In this document: piece after piece, positions 24,422 to 38,300 of the stretch
Numbering within the stretch: the first letter of the stretch is position 1
Layout of the letters: the number at the start of each line of letters is the position of its first letter
NCBI RefSeq assembly: GCF_037038585.1
Contig: NC_092523.1
Location: 46,827,501 to 46,891,500, forward strand
Direction: 5' to 3'
DNA: 64,000 nucleotides
Origin: Patagioenas fasciata
Lineage: Eukaryota; Chordata; Aves; Columbiformes; Columbidae
Translations under genes and position numbers: made by a program
Notes under the pieces: model-generated
The model's input: only the letters and a program-made list of their open reading frames with translations
Database searches by the model: none
What the model was told of the DNA's origin: nothing

Positions 24422-27400
24422 TTTACAGCAATGTCTGTTTCATCACCACTGGTGTAACTGGGTATATGTCACATAATTGTTCTGGGACAGCATAGTCTAT
24501 AGATTTTGTGTGTGACTCTGTACGTGTTACTGGGTTATTACCAAAAAAGACATTAATTTCCGTCACAAAGCAGCACTAGTCACACTCTCTGAATTGAGAC
24601 ATCAAATAGACCCATTGCTAATTAGGATGATGACAGACTGGAATTAAATTTAAAAGCCTCTGTTTATTCCCCACTTAAAAGTATTCCTCTCTGTTCCATC
24701 TTTTTCCTTCTCACAAATCTGGTAGTAAAACATTAGACAGCCTCTTCTGCAACTCTGCTAAACACTTTCTTGTTAACAGACCCATAATAACGATGATAAA
24801 TGAGAGAGAAGAAAGCAGTCATTAAGCTATTAGAAGCTAAATGCACACCGTTGTAGCACACCCAGCATTTATCTAGTTTTAGCTTGCTTTCCTAAGCCAG
24901 AAATACAAAATGATACAGAGTAGAAAACGTAAATCATCAATGATGTAATAGTGACCTGTGTGACACCTTGGAAGGGCTTAAGCATACATTAACATTTTCG
25001 TTACAAAAAACCCCATTGTCCTATCCTGATATATGAATGCCTGCTTACTTCTTCATGGCTTTCCAGAACACATTAACCCTCTATATGACTTAACACTACA
25101 TAGGCAGTCGCATCGACATCTGAAAAGATGCAGCAATATTTTCCTGAATGCGGCTGTGTGGCCAGTAGGTTTTGACTTATGGAGGATAGGACTGAATACT
25201 GAGGAATTTTGAGGTTTTTTCAGTTCTATTTTTAAATAACTTGTAAGAAACACCTGGGTATACTACCAGAGACCCCTTGCTGGTGTTGGTAGAGGGAAAA
25301 TGTAAGAAATGAAAAAGACAAAAAAAAAAATATGTTTCCAGAGTGATTTGTCATGGGAATCTAGTAAAATCTCATGTAAGAAACGTGACCATCAGCATAT
25401 AAAATTACCCTGGATGATTTATATTTGGCTTGCTGAAAGAAGCCTGACGATGACAAGGAACTTGACACATCCACACCTGGAAGCTGCAGACATGGAGAAT
25501 AAGCAGCATGGGAGAACTGCTGGGAGGTCTGAGCACCCAAGAAGAGCAGATGTGGGCAGAGCTGCCCACAACACCAGGTGCTATCAAGAGGCAATGCATG
25601 AAACCAGAGAAACAGCTGAGATGAACCTCTTCCCAGAGGAAGATGAATGAGCTGATAGGTGGTGATGATTAGGTTTTTTTAAAAGGTATTACTGGGGAAA
25701 AATTGAAATGTTAATCTCTTTCCTGTTTTCTGAAGTTTGCGGTTTGTGTGTTTGTCAAGTCATGCTTTGAAATGATCTTTTATCAAAAGTGGTTATGGCT
25801 GGGGTTTTTTAGACAAAAAATTTGATAACATACTTCGAATATGTTTCAGTGACCATTTCAGAACATACTATCCCTGATACTTTCAGGAGGTGAAGTGTTA
25901 GAACAGCCCATCTTTTCCCACAAGCATTGTTTTGCTCTGAAAGAAGCTCATACTGGAATTAAAACTAATTGCTAATCAAGCTTCAAAATGCTCATCTGAT
26001 AATTCTGGGGGTTCACTATTATTTGTGATGGTGATTCATTAGTAGAAGAAAGATCTCAAACAGGAAGAGACTCCTGCAGAAAAAAAAAAGTTCATGAGTA
26101 TGAGTGTCAGAGGTAATTTGCAACAGTGACTTTCTTAACTTGGTTAAATGTTCACAAGAGGAAGTCAGAGCAGAAAACTGACCTCTTCAGTCTTTTTGAC
26201 CAAAGACAGCACCTGTGTAGAAAGAAATGGCTTTTTAGCATACCTGGCATACCTTCTTCAAATAGGTAGCTTTTCCTCATTTCTCCTCATGTTGAAATTG
26301 GCGTTTTTCAACCTGCCTGCATTTTGTACCTTTGTTTTACTTTCTTTCAGTGGCTGAGTAAAAACAAGAGTTACAACCTAGCTGCATCTATAATTTCATC
26401 GATGTTGTTTTTACAAGTCAGTATTGAATTAACTGCAGGCTGACAAAAAGACAAAACAGAAGAAAAAGACTTTCTCTGCCTGAAGTTAACTTAATATACA
26501 ATTACATAAATATAGTGAGAAAGAAACGGTACTTTACAATGAAAACATTCAAATAGTTAAAATAATAATGCTTAAATTTCTGTATGAAGAAACTAAAACC
26601 TTTCACAGGTAATCTTGGACCCAGACTAGGAGTACAGGGCAGATAAGTGAGAATATCCACCATCAGGACCTTAATAACAAGGGAAGTGAAGTTTCAAAAG
26701 TGTCACAAGAAGAAAAATGTTAATAACTCTTAATGCTGCTTATAGCAATGAAAGAGCCACTAAAATGGAAAATGAAAATTTAAAAAACAAATTGAGTGTA
26801 ACTTTGATTAAGGATTTGTTTTTCAAAGGCATTCATCTACATTATACGGCGTATAGCATTCAGTCCCTGTAGTGCAATGTGTACATACTCCAGCTCAGAT
26901 TTGAGGGAATACACGATGTTTTGATTGGAAACTGGATATAAGGAGACTTCATCAAATGATAACCAAAATAAAGACACTGACACAAGGAATTTGGCTGTGG
27001 TTTCACATGCAGACCAGGCAATCCGACAGTTTGCTGACCAAGGCAGGGCAGCTGCTCTCCTACCCCCCCAAACTTCCCTACTGCTGCTTCAGCCCCAGCC
27101 TTGTCCCCATTCCAGGCTGGCCTGCTGCTCCTTCCCTCCATTGCTAGGACTCAACAGAAATCAGTGCAAGATTTCTGCCTTTTTTTTTTGGTCTATATCT
27201 TGGGCATTTTAGTGAGTTAAATCAGCTAACAGAGAGGCCCAACAAATACCAGAGGCAGTACAAGGGGAGGGCAAAGCATGGAGGAGGTGTTGGGGAAGAT
27301 GCTTCTGTTCCTGCTCCCTAAGTCAATGCTGAGCTCTATCCGCTGAGCTCTATCCACTGAGGTCAACTTGGAGGGTCGCACTGACTCCAATAGGCAGCTC

Positions 27401-27999
27401 ATTTGTCCCACGTTTTGAGGGAAGGAGGACAGATTTGTATGTGAAGTTCAACATGTGCTACTGCCCACCTACACAGGTGACAGCAGCTGGCAGTCAGTCT
27501 CCTCTTTGGTGGTACCCTGCATCCCTCCATTAGGGAGCAATGGAGCTTGTACCAAATTTGTCATAAGGAATAATTTATGGAAAGTCACAACAAGTCTCAT
27601 CTCCTCTTCTTGCCCACGGTGTTATTTAACTGAAAGAGTGACCCTATGAGTCTTTTGGCTCATTCCTTGATTGTCCACATGTCCAGGTAAGGACTTTGAG
27701 ATGCAGTTTGGCTGCTTTAATTCAGGCCAGAGCAGCCCTGCTGAAACCAGAGCCCATCGTTCACTCCATGGAGAATTTCAGGCTGCAGAAGGTTAATTAC
27801 GGACAGCAGCGAGGTGAGAATGAACAGCAGTGGCACCCGTCAAACCGTGAGCTGTGCTGGATTTATAAACAGGTTCTGTACTCAATTAATGCTCTCGCCT
27901 TTGGCAGGCAGAACAAGTTTGCTCAAGAGCAGAAAAAGACTGAGTAATACAAAGCTACACACTGCAGCACTTCATTCATTTTTTTCACATTTGAGGGCC

Positions 28000-30900
28000 T
28001 AATTAGTTATGTTATTGTAGAACTAATAGCAGATTTGTTAAAATGGCTGTTTCTTTCCAAAATGTTTTACATAAAGCTCACAAGTTTGATATCACAGTAT
28101 GCCAAAAAAGTGAGAAATGCTTTCCCTGCACTTGAGAAATCTTCGTCTAATTAGGTTGTTCATTTTTCTGCCTAGATGCTGAACTGGAGAGACTTTCTCT
28201 TGGTTAGAATAGAAGATACCAGACATAACGATTCTTTTGGTTTTGAAAGTGCTCAGGAACAAATCTGTTCTGTCCATAGATATGTGATGTTATAGTAGTA
28301 GTGACTGTATTTTGGTTAGATGTCCCATAGCCATTGGAAAAGGTGAGGATACTGAACAAGATACAAATGAGACCATTGGTTTAAAAAAATAATGGGGCTG
28401 GGGAAGGAAACCCTACCAAAACAGTGATGTATATTAATTCCATCAGTAATTGCATTATACAGACCCCAATGTTCCAGGCATCTTTTCCTTCCTTTCCTTT
28501 TTATGGTATTTATGACCGCCTGTAAGAAAATGCCTGCCTGTGACAGCCCTTTCATCCCATCCTCCACAGTTCCTTGCATTCAGGGAGGGTAAAGACGCGA
28601 TCACAAATACATAGCACATGCCCAGCCACATTTACTGTAGCCAGCCTAAATCATGGATTTGCCCAAAGGCTTCCAGTAATGTGCTGGTGCTACTACAGCA
28701 AGAAGACACAGTGCTGTAGATCATGCAACACCTGACAAATATTGATGTAAACTTCACATGCTCTCCTCGTGAGCCCTTCATTACATACAGGTATGAAAAG
28801 CCTAGAGGGGATGAAGTGTTTCAGCACAGAAAGAGCCTGGCTGAGTCAAGAAGAGAATCTACACACCAGTCGCCGTTTGATCGATCAACATCCTAAGACC
28901 ATTTGTTAAATCACATTGCTGATGTTATCTGTGTATACCTGGGGCACGAGCAGCAGACACGGCTTCTGCTTCCAACAGAACTTTACAGTTGAATAGCTCA
29001 GAAATCAACCAAATGAAAATTAATGATTGGCAACCTTTAAAAAGTGAGTTAAAGGCTCTTGGAGAAAGAAAAAGGAGACACAAACATCCACCATAATGAC
29101 TGAGGCCAAGGAAGACAAAGTCTCTGTGCTCTGCTTACATGCCCTAATAAGCAGCTGCCTTAATGTAAAGCACATAAGCTTTCCTTAATGCATGGACTGC
29201 AACCCAGAACTGTCCCCTCATGTACACCCATGTTTTCCCATCCGAGTCCCCTAGACACTCAGTATGGAGTCACACACACTTGTGACACCACCCCCTGCTT
29301 CAGTGCAAGGTGATTTTTTTTGTGTTGTGGCATAGCTTCAGGAGAAGGCAGCCACAAAGCACCCATCCCATGCTGCACTCTGGCACCCCTTTAACCCTGT
29401 GGTTACAGTTTAATTCGACTTTGAGGAACATTGGTTTCATTCCTGAAAGCAAAATGCTCCTGTGAACACACAACATGATAGGCATGCTTAAAAACAACTC
29501 CTAGAGTGAATGACACAGGGAAAAATGCCTTGTCTGGGTACTGCATGGAGAGTTGCTACTGCTCACTGAGTGGCATACAGCAGAAGAGCTTTGTGATCTG
29601 AGCTGCACCCCAGCTCCCAATGCCACAGAGGTGCTGAAACCTGAGCAGGGAGCTCGACTCCCCAGTTTTGGCCTCAAGCACTGACATTAGGTTCTGGGCC
29701 TTTTAACACAGTATTTTGGAACAGATATACAGATAGACTTCTTTTTATCAAGATATAAATTTTCCTTAAAAGGGTTACTTTGTTCTTTTATTATCTGTAC
29801 ATGAACTATGCAGGGCATTTGTTTAGGATCTGTAAAAATCTGTTTCCCATAAGCAGCTTGGCATTCTGTCTTTATTAGCTACAGCATTCACAGAGAAAAC
29901 ATTCTACTATCAAAAAGAATCATTACTACTTAAACTTTATCACACCGAGTGATTACAACTGAGATAATTAGAAGTTAATTTGAAAGGAACCAAAGGGGAA
30001 CTGGAAGTGGAGCTAGAATGTGTGCCCACATTTAAATCAGGAGCTCATGGGGTTGGATTTCTAGCAAATTTTTGCAACTCAAACAGCTCTTCTTGAGGGA
30101 CACAAGAAGGAAAAAAAGTATGGTAAGAGATGCAGGAGAGTGGACTGGCAAGTGCAGCATGGAGAAGAGCATATTCGACCTCTTGTGTTGAAGTCACCTT
30201 CTACATGTGCGAGGCTCCCAGCTCAGGGGTCGTGCTCCTCTCCCCCTCCCAGAAACCAAGCCTGAGCCCAGCCTCAGGACAAGCTGCCCCTGAGCAGCTC
30301 CACACAGAGTGTGTCAAAATGGGCTGTGCCCACCAGCACTTCGAGGGGGGAGCTGGCGGCAGAGCTCTCTAGGAAGGAGCAGGAGGAAAGACGCTGCCCT
30401 TGGCTGTGAGGATGAGTGGGAGCCAAAGTTACAGGGCAGGCAGATGATAACCCTGCCAGTGGGAAAGTTTGGGGGTTTTTGTTGTTGTTGGGTTTGGTTT
30501 TCTGTGATTGTTTGTTTCTTTCTTTTCAAATACAGCTCTGGCTCTGATAGTAGGGTGAGGTGATAGCTCTGAGATGCAGAAGGGGTCATCTGAATGAGAG
30601 CAATGGCTGCTGGAGGACAGATTATGTCCTCATCTCTGAGGACAGCCTGTGAGGGAGCAGGAGAAAACTTTTGAAGGCTCCCTCATCAAGTATGTCCAGA
30701 GAGCAAGCTGCCTTGCCAAGATCCTGAAGCAAGCTCTCACCACCACCACCACTCTAGGGAGAAATAAGGACACATCCGTCCATGCCATACTAGTCAAGCC
30801 ACACTGCTTCCAGCATCCTTGCTGGCTCAAGCATCTCCTCATAGCTCTGTGTTACAGCTCACGCATACTCCTTTGCTTAGTCCAGCGTAACTCACCACAA

Positions 30901-33900
30901 ACACCCAGCCATGGCAGCTCCTGTGCCACCACTGGAGCTTGTCTGCCCCACCATGAGATGCAGTAGGGACCAACCCTTGGCATTCTTGCTTGCTGTTGAG
31001 CAGACTCCTTCAAAAAGCTTGTTGCTAACCTCTGCAGGAACTTTCTGAGCCTATGGAGGAGAGGAGGGCTCTGCAGGCACAGGCAGCACAGCAGAAAGCA
31101 CCACAAGCTGAGCTCAGTTTCTTGGGGAATGAGGGACACATTTTTTCTGCCCATTTTTTCTGTCTGACTCTGCGTTAGGAAATATTTGGTAGTATATATC
31201 GGCCTTCTCAGAAAAATCCTCTTAATGGGTTGTTCGCTTTGCCAGAACATCATATAAGGGGTCAGGGTGTGAAATTAGCTGTTACCAATAAAAGGACTCT
31301 ATGATAGGTTAAGGGAAATTTATGGTAGGGCTTTGGCTTGTATGGTAGGGTAGCTAAAAGAAAAATTACAATGGAAAAAACAGTGTTTGCTACACCTGAC
31401 AAGTGAATAAGACAGCTCTTGGCTTCTGTCTGCTTCCTCTGATAGTATTTCAGAGGGTTTGGGTCTGTGCCCCAGTTAAGGGAGGGTGAACCCTGCCCTG
31501 CTGTCTGTCATCGCAGACTCTGCCATCACAGGAGCATTCCCATCACGGGCATTCTCCAAGTTACTGACCAAAGCTCCTTGAAAGATGGGATGTCCTTGTT
31601 TCCATTGCAAGGAGATTCAGCAGATAAAATTTAACAAAGTGGGAACTCGGGACTCCTTCCTTCCAGACTCTGGAATTTCCTTTCTCCAGAAGAAAGCCTT
31701 TCCATGCACATCTGCTGCCTACAGGTGATGTGGGATTTTGCTGACTGCTTGACTTGCCTAAAGACAAAAAAATCAAGGGCACGAACTGACACATGAGTGC
31801 TAGACACACTGAAGTCTGGAAACTGCCCCATCTCCGTTTTCTTGCTTTCTGTTTAATAGGCCCTTTAGGGAAGTTTATTACTGATCTATGCTAGAAAATC
31901 ACTCATATAATTGAAACATCAATGTAATATTGTTTGCCCAGTATAACTTCTTCTTCAGGAATTTCTGGATGCAATTATCCCTTGTGACTAATAAAAACAA
32001 TGGCTTAATTGCAAATATATGATTAGAAAGGTCATTTTATGTTTAAACAAAAAAATGCCTGTTGTCTCAATGTTTCAGAGCAAATGGACTGTCCTTCCTG
32101 GGAGCAGCCAAGGGAATTTGAGGAGCAGGAATGACAGGAGCTGATTATCCTTTCCACAGGAATTTTGACCTAACCTACCATTACCAACCTGAGATGCTCC
32201 TAAGAGAGTCTCGGGTTCATCCAAACCACAAGGCACCTTTAAACCCATCAGCAATGCAAGTGTTGAACCTCTGCCAGATACAGCTCTCATGGCAACTCTG
32301 CCATCCCTGTCCCCAGTCCCTGCTGTGCCCGACCAGGAGCAGGGCCACAGCATGACCACTGGAGCTGCTCAGCACTTGTCCTCTGGTTTCCAGCAGGGAA
32401 TGACAGTTCACAGAAGAACTGCCCTGTAAGGGTCTGGTTGGGCCATTTTTATTTTGTGAACTTTTGGATTAAATCCATTTGATTTTATATAGCTCTGTGT
32501 ATATATACCAAAAAATCTACAAACACAGAGATGTAAAGACAAGGAGGAAGAAGAGAGCGAATATGGGGTTTTGAATCCCTATAAAATCCACAAATTGCTC
32601 CTTTCTAAATACTTGTATTGAACTGAAAAGAAGAAAATTGTTTTATAGTCCCGTGTTCTGAGAAATGAAAGCTACCAGCAAAGCATGACTGAGGCTCATC
32701 ATTTTTCAAACCTGATACAATCTGCACATTTTCACTAGAAAACAGCCATAAGGTATTAATCATTTCTTTTCAAAATAATGTTGAACAGTTAGCACTCAAA
32801 CAATCCCAGGAAGTGGTCTAAAAATGGTGAGGTCGGGTACTCAGCCTTTAGCATTGAACATGAGAGTCCTGAGCTCATGAAGTGAACAAATCGTCCTTCT
32901 GTCCTCCTCTACATGAAAGAGGATTCAATATGAATAACATAACACTGTCGACATTCACTGAAATGGAACAGAATTCCCACATTATGTCATCAAAATGTTT
33001 ATTTTTTATTAATTCAGGGAGTTCAAATATAATTCGCTAATATTAAGAGATAAAAACAAAACAAAACAAAACAAAAACAAAAAACCAAAACAAAAAAAAT
33101 AAACATGGAGACCACTAAATAAAATAGCTGTTTTGAACTCCCTCCAGTCTGTGAGATCACTGGAGTCTACTCTCAAAGCACAAGTATCTTCTTTCCTTAC
33201 AACACGCCAAGTCAGAACTGGACTATTCGGGAACCAGAAGAAAACCTGGATCTGAGTTCTTGTACCCACTCAGAAATGGTTCGTGTCTTTACAACAGAGG
33301 AAAGCATTCTCCTAGCTTCAAACACCACAAACCCAGGGGAAGCCCAGATACACCCTGAAACTTTGCAGCAGATACTTTAATTTATCATGAAGTGCATTCA
33401 CTTTGGGTTTTGAATTATTTACTACCAATACAGCTTAACTGCACTTAAGTTGAAATCAACAAATTACCATGTATTGAAACAATTTCGGCCTTTCATTAGT
33501 CTTCATACAACATCACTGTAAGCATTGATTGGCACCAGCTTCAGCATGAGCAGAGTGCACATTTCAATATGTACTCTAAATTAAATACGTATGAGAGCCT
33601 GAGAACCACAATGACAATTACTGCACCTTGGAATGAGACTTGGAATATTTCGTCTGGCAGAGTTCAAAAGACTTTTCAGCTGGGAGCAGCTGCAGCTTGG
33701 TTAGGGCAAGAATGGATTGATTGCAATTCATAGCTTGGAATATGGATTAATGCAATATTCATGGAAAACAACGTGTGCAGAGCTCCATGTGGCCAAGGGA
33801 GCTCTGAAAGCATTTTGCTTCAGGGAAGAATCATGTCACCAGCATGTATTTGCCTTTACTGTGTCCAAGTTAGGAAGGAAGGAAACTATTTTCCTTGCTT

Positions 33901-34564
33901 AGCTGGTATGCAGGTTGTGGAGTCTAAAACTCCTGTCACCCCTACCCAAGGAGGCTGGAACAGCCCTGCTGGTTCCCAAAGCAGGGTCTAGGGTCTGACT
34001 ACCTCCTTATGTGTGCCCTGGAGACTGCACAATTCACTAGCTCTGTCTAGAACATTCTCACAAATCCTCTAAGACGGCTCTCATGATCAGACTTGCTGTC
34101 AATACAGACAACAACCAGGACCTACCCACAGTCCAGGTGGATGTTCAATACGAATGAACATTATGAATAAACACTTTGGCGACTGAATAAGCCATCAGAC
34201 ACACTCAGAAAGGTTCGGGCAGATGAGATGAATGTAAGGAGAGTAGGCAAACAGCAGCACTCACAGTTCTCTATCAAAGGCTGAACAGAGCGTTGCAATT
34301 TCCCTTACGCTGAGTACCAGGGAGAGGCCAGCCAAACTCCCACACTTCTTTATTTGGCATCTGCCTTCTTGTTGCTCTGGTGCTACTGAAGATCTTAAAC
34401 TCAAGACTGAACAGTATATCTGGCAGATCTCAGATGGAGAGAAAAAAAGAAGCAGGACAAAAAATATCTGAAGCTAAATCACACTCCTAGCTGGGTTCCC
34501 ATTCATCATATGACTTTGTTACAAAGCGCTTCAGGAAGATACTAAAAAAGAGGATTTGTCCTAG
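28000..34564. other. Intergenic, no gene recognised
   Basis: This is non-coding DNA. A GC-richer patch lies at 30130-30430 without a recognisable gene. There is an (AAAAC)n repeat at 33052-33101. Direct TATGGTAGGG repeats lie at about 31321 and 31339. The open frames, up to 133 codons on the minus strand at 30852-31253, lack recognisable domains. Confidence 0.6.
33052..33101. repeat. (AAAAC)n low-complexity repeat
   Basis: An imperfect AAAAC pentanucleotide repeat, about 50 bases long, degenerating into A-rich sequence. Confidence 0.9.
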
Positions 34565-35335
34565 ATCACAAAATGTTTGAGGTTGGAGATCATTTCTGGA
34601 GGTCATATGGTCCATTCCCCTTGCTCAGGCAAGGCCCAGGACCATGTCCAGTCAAGTTTTGAACACTTACAAGGATGGAGACTCCACAATCTCTCTGGGC
34701 AACCTCTGCCAGTGCTCAGTCACTCTTACAGTAGAAGTGTTTCTTCTTATGTTCAGTGTGGTTTCAGTTTGTGTTGATTGCCTCTGGTCCTGTTGCTGCG
34801 CACCACTGTACAGCGCCTGGCTCCATCCTCTATGCACCCTCCCTTCAGGTATTTGCACACATTGATGAGATCCCCTGAGTCTTCTCTTCTTCTTCTCTTC
34901 TTCTTCTCTTCTTCTTTTCCTTTCTTCTCTTCTTGAACAGTCCCAGCTCTCTCAGCCCTTCCTCACAGGAGAGATGTTCCTATCCCTTCATCACCTTTGC
35001 AGCCCTTCGCTGGACTCTCTCCAGTGTGCCCATGACTCTCTTGTATCAGAGAGCCCAGAACTGGACCCAGCACTCCAGGTATGCCCTCACCAGTGCTGAG
35101 TAGAGGGGAAGGATCACCTATCTTGAGCTGCTGGCAACACTTCTAATGCAGCCGAGGGTATCATTTGCCTTCTTTGCCACAAGCACACATTAGTGGTTCC
35201 TCAGGTCTTTCTCTGCCAAGCAACTTTCCATCTGGGTGAACTCCAGCAGGTACTGGTGCCTGGGGTTATTCCTTCCCAGGTGCAGGAATTCACACTTCCC
35301 CTCCTTCAGCTTCATGAGGTTCTTGGATAAAAGAT
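34565..35335 (-). mobile_element. CR1 LINE, 5'-truncated, ORF2 C-terminus and 3' UTR
   Basis: The insertion is in minus orientation. The 3' tip at 34565 reads ATCACAAAATGTTTGAGGTT on the plus strand. Moving right come the 3' UTR, then the ORF2 C-terminal region. A minus-strand frame at 34667-34858 retains NIRRNTSTVRVTEHWQRLPR followed by EIVESPSL, the conserved CR1 ORF2 end. Further right the complement keeps the 'L.EGKCEFLHLGRNNPRHQYL' region of the reverse-transcriptase thumb, where the copy is truncated. Stops and a microsatellite expansion (34880-34936) interrupt it. The element is inactive. Confidence 0.93.
34880..34936. repeat. (CTT/CTTCT)n microsatellite inside CR1
   Basis: This pyrimidine repeat of TCTTCTTCTC-type units occupies the place where CR1 copies normally have a short 'gagccttctcttctcc' stretch. 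It most likely grew from that seed after insertion. Confidence 0.85.
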
Positions 35336-38300
35336 GCTTTGCAAAGATCCTGCAGTTAGAATGAGTAACTCACTTCCTTTGTAAATTTGGATCACTCTGT
35401 AGGCACCATGTATAGAAATCATTCTCTTTCCAAGGGAGTGAAATACTGCAGCTGCACTAAATACATGAGGCATCAATTTAACATTTGAAGTAAATAATAT
35501 TTCTCTGAAAAGGAATATACTTCTGCAGGATGACCTCGCAAGAAAGGCAGAGTGGATTTACCTGACTTTGAATTGAGCCAGGATACTGGAGAATGACACA
35601 GGTTTCCACCCTCAACCTGGAGATACCACAATTAGTTAGAACAATTAGAAATGCCTTCAGGAGATAAGCCCTGACCAGACCAGACCACCTCCCTCTGCTC
35701 AGCAGGTGGGATGCTGCTATGCAGAACCTGCAGTTCACTCCATGTTTGCACATGCCCAAAACAGGAATCTCAGCGCTTCCAAGAGAGATCAGCTCACAAA
35801 GTAGCATGATAAGAGGAAAAGTGAGTTAATAACAGCAGCAGGGAGACACCTAATGCACTTCCCAGGCACGTATTTGTGGGGAGATAGTTGAGCAAACGGC
35901 AGCCTATTTGAAAATGTAGCCTAGTTCCCATGGTTTCATTTCTGTCAGGACTATGCTAAACACACTTTCAAAGACTTATTATAGGCATAAAACCACCTAA
36001 CATGCAATTCCTTTTAATGACTTGACTTCCCTTTACACTAGCAAGGTTGTTGTCCTTTCCCTGAATTGGTTTTACTGGGTGCATGGTGCACCTTCACACC
36101 TTTCCCTGGTGTCACTTAATCTCTTCCTACTTTTCTATCATTTCTGTATTTTCTGATGAAGTGCTAGGATACTGGGAGCACTCCCTTCATTCAGAAGGAG
36201 CTGTAACCTCATGTACAAATTTCAAGTAAAACCACAGTGTAGCTCAGGGAAACCGGAACGTGCTTAAAGCAACTTGTGCAACTTGCTAGAAATCACACCT
36301 GCCATTATATGGAGGAAGGTGCAACTATTGCACAGTGTTATCTGACTTCCGAGAATTTGGAGGAGCATTTCTCAAAGTAAAACAAAACCAGTAAAAAGTC
36401 CTCCGCTGATTTCAGAAGGTCAGCAATTCATCTCTAGATGTTCAATGCTCAAGGTTGATGCTTCGTTGAAGTTCTTTTCCAGAGGTTAGAAGTCGTTTGG
36501 GGGAAAATAAATCTAGGACTCCTGTTTTTCCTCAGTGTGTAAGAGCTGTACACTTGCAGCCTTCACAGAATAACCTTCAGCCAATTTTAATGTGATGCTT
36601 CTGAAAACACACTTCTTACTGATTTGTTTTTCGGCAACATCCTTGGCTGGTAAAGGATGTGATAACTTGCTACAGCACTTTATTGTGCTCTTTAAGTTGA
36701 TTGTTTTCCTTGCATCATGTCCTTGGCATACTGAAATGATCTAGGATCTGGCAGATCTGATTTGAGGACACAAAATGATCAGACTTGATGCTGAAGTGCA
36801 TTCCGGTTTGTGTGTCTTCTCATTATTTGTATGGCATTGTTTCAAAGCATTTCTAAAAACTATTGTCTATCCTAGATCCATGGATTTGAAAAAAACTTGT
36901 GCCTTATCTTCTCAGGACTACTTTACAATTACAAACATTGCCTCATGTGGGAATATTTCACAAATAAATAATCAAGCTTTCTAGAAGGCAAAGCTAAAGC
37001 TGTCCTCTCCACCATCACTCTCTTAACAGCATGTGAGAGATTCTGTGTGTTGTCTTCTTAAGGTCATCTTCCCTGCACTCAGGTAATTCTTTCTCCAGCA
37101 GCTCCTGTGGTTTTCTGTACACCACACTTTCTAACAACTTCCCTTTCCTAACAGCTTGGGAGCTCTTCAAGGGGGTCAGGGCCATGTAAGGTTGTGGTAG
37201 AAAATCCAGAGGTGGTAGAAAAAGAGCTGGAGGCTGCTGGGAGCTACAGAGTGAGAGCATCCATCTGATCTCCACCTGCAGCCAAGGAGTGGGGAAAACC
37301 TGCCCTTTCCTCAAGAGCCTAAGCCACTGTTTCATTGTTAAAGCCATATGAAGAGACTGCCTCTGTGGTACTGACACACAATTCAGAAAGCAGGTGACCA
37401 AAATTCATGTGTATCACCCTCACACAAGGCAAAGATTGATACAGCCTCAAGCATGCTCGCTCTCTCCCTCTTTCTCTACCACCCAGAAATTCAGCCAAAT
37501 GAAAAGCAAAGCCTTCCCTCCAGGAAAACCAAACAAAAGCCATGTGTCTTGAACCCTCATTGTGTCCAGACAGGCACAGGGAGTTTGCCAGAGCAAACAA
37601 GTTCCAGAGTCAAAGGATTTCCACTGAGAGCAATCTGCAACTAGTCCTCCTCAGCCCGGCCCCGCGCTTCCCAGCCAGCTCTTGCTGCTCAAACCGCGGC
37701 AAAGAGGCCTCCCATACAATGACACATTTGACAGCTTTGCCAAGAGCGCTTGGTGAGGTGCCAAAGAAAGAAGCAGTGTGCTTTTCTAAAAAAAAAAAAA
37801 AAAAAAAAAAAAGCAGACACACTTGAAATGCTCCTTTTAGTAAACCTGAATGGGCGAGCACCCATTCACAGAAGCACTCCAGTTTTTATCTCGAGACTGG
37901 AGAAGGGGCTCCACTGGGCTTCTTCCTCCCCAGAGCCTGCCCTCCCATTGTCAGTGGTATCCAAGGCATCTGCATTGAAGAGTGGCCATCTCTTTATGTG
38001 CTTGGGATCACTTTGAAGACATTCTTACCCTTCGAATGTCAAGCTAACTGATGACCTTTGTTTGCCTTGCCTCAATCAGTAGTGCTTCAGAGCCCCAGTG
38101 CTCCATACAGGGCTTTGACCACGTCTACTTGTTACCCAAGCAAAAGCCCTAAGCCTGGCTCCTGCTGCTCGCATGGTGAGGACTGCTCCAGACGCCAAGA
38201 TCTCACAAGTCCATGTGGAAAAGCACTGTGAGAAAACCAGGGATGCTCTTGAGATGACCTACGGTATTTCAGCAGTAACATCAGGGAGGTTTCCACTACG

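Larger units (their letters stand above)
21263..27999. other. Intergenic, no gene recognised
   Basis: This non-coding stretch contains an A-rich patch at 22352-22382, a 29-bp tandem duplication (23218-23275) and a 30-base hairpin (24392-24421). A short direct repeat of GCTGAGCTCTATCC lies near 27330-27358. Open frames are 118 codons or fewer and look random. I see no RNA gene. Confidence 0.6.

Noticed and set aside
37650-37812. Processed pseudogene ending in the A25 tract
   Set aside because: The sequence before the tract matches no gene I recognise, and no target-site duplication is evident.
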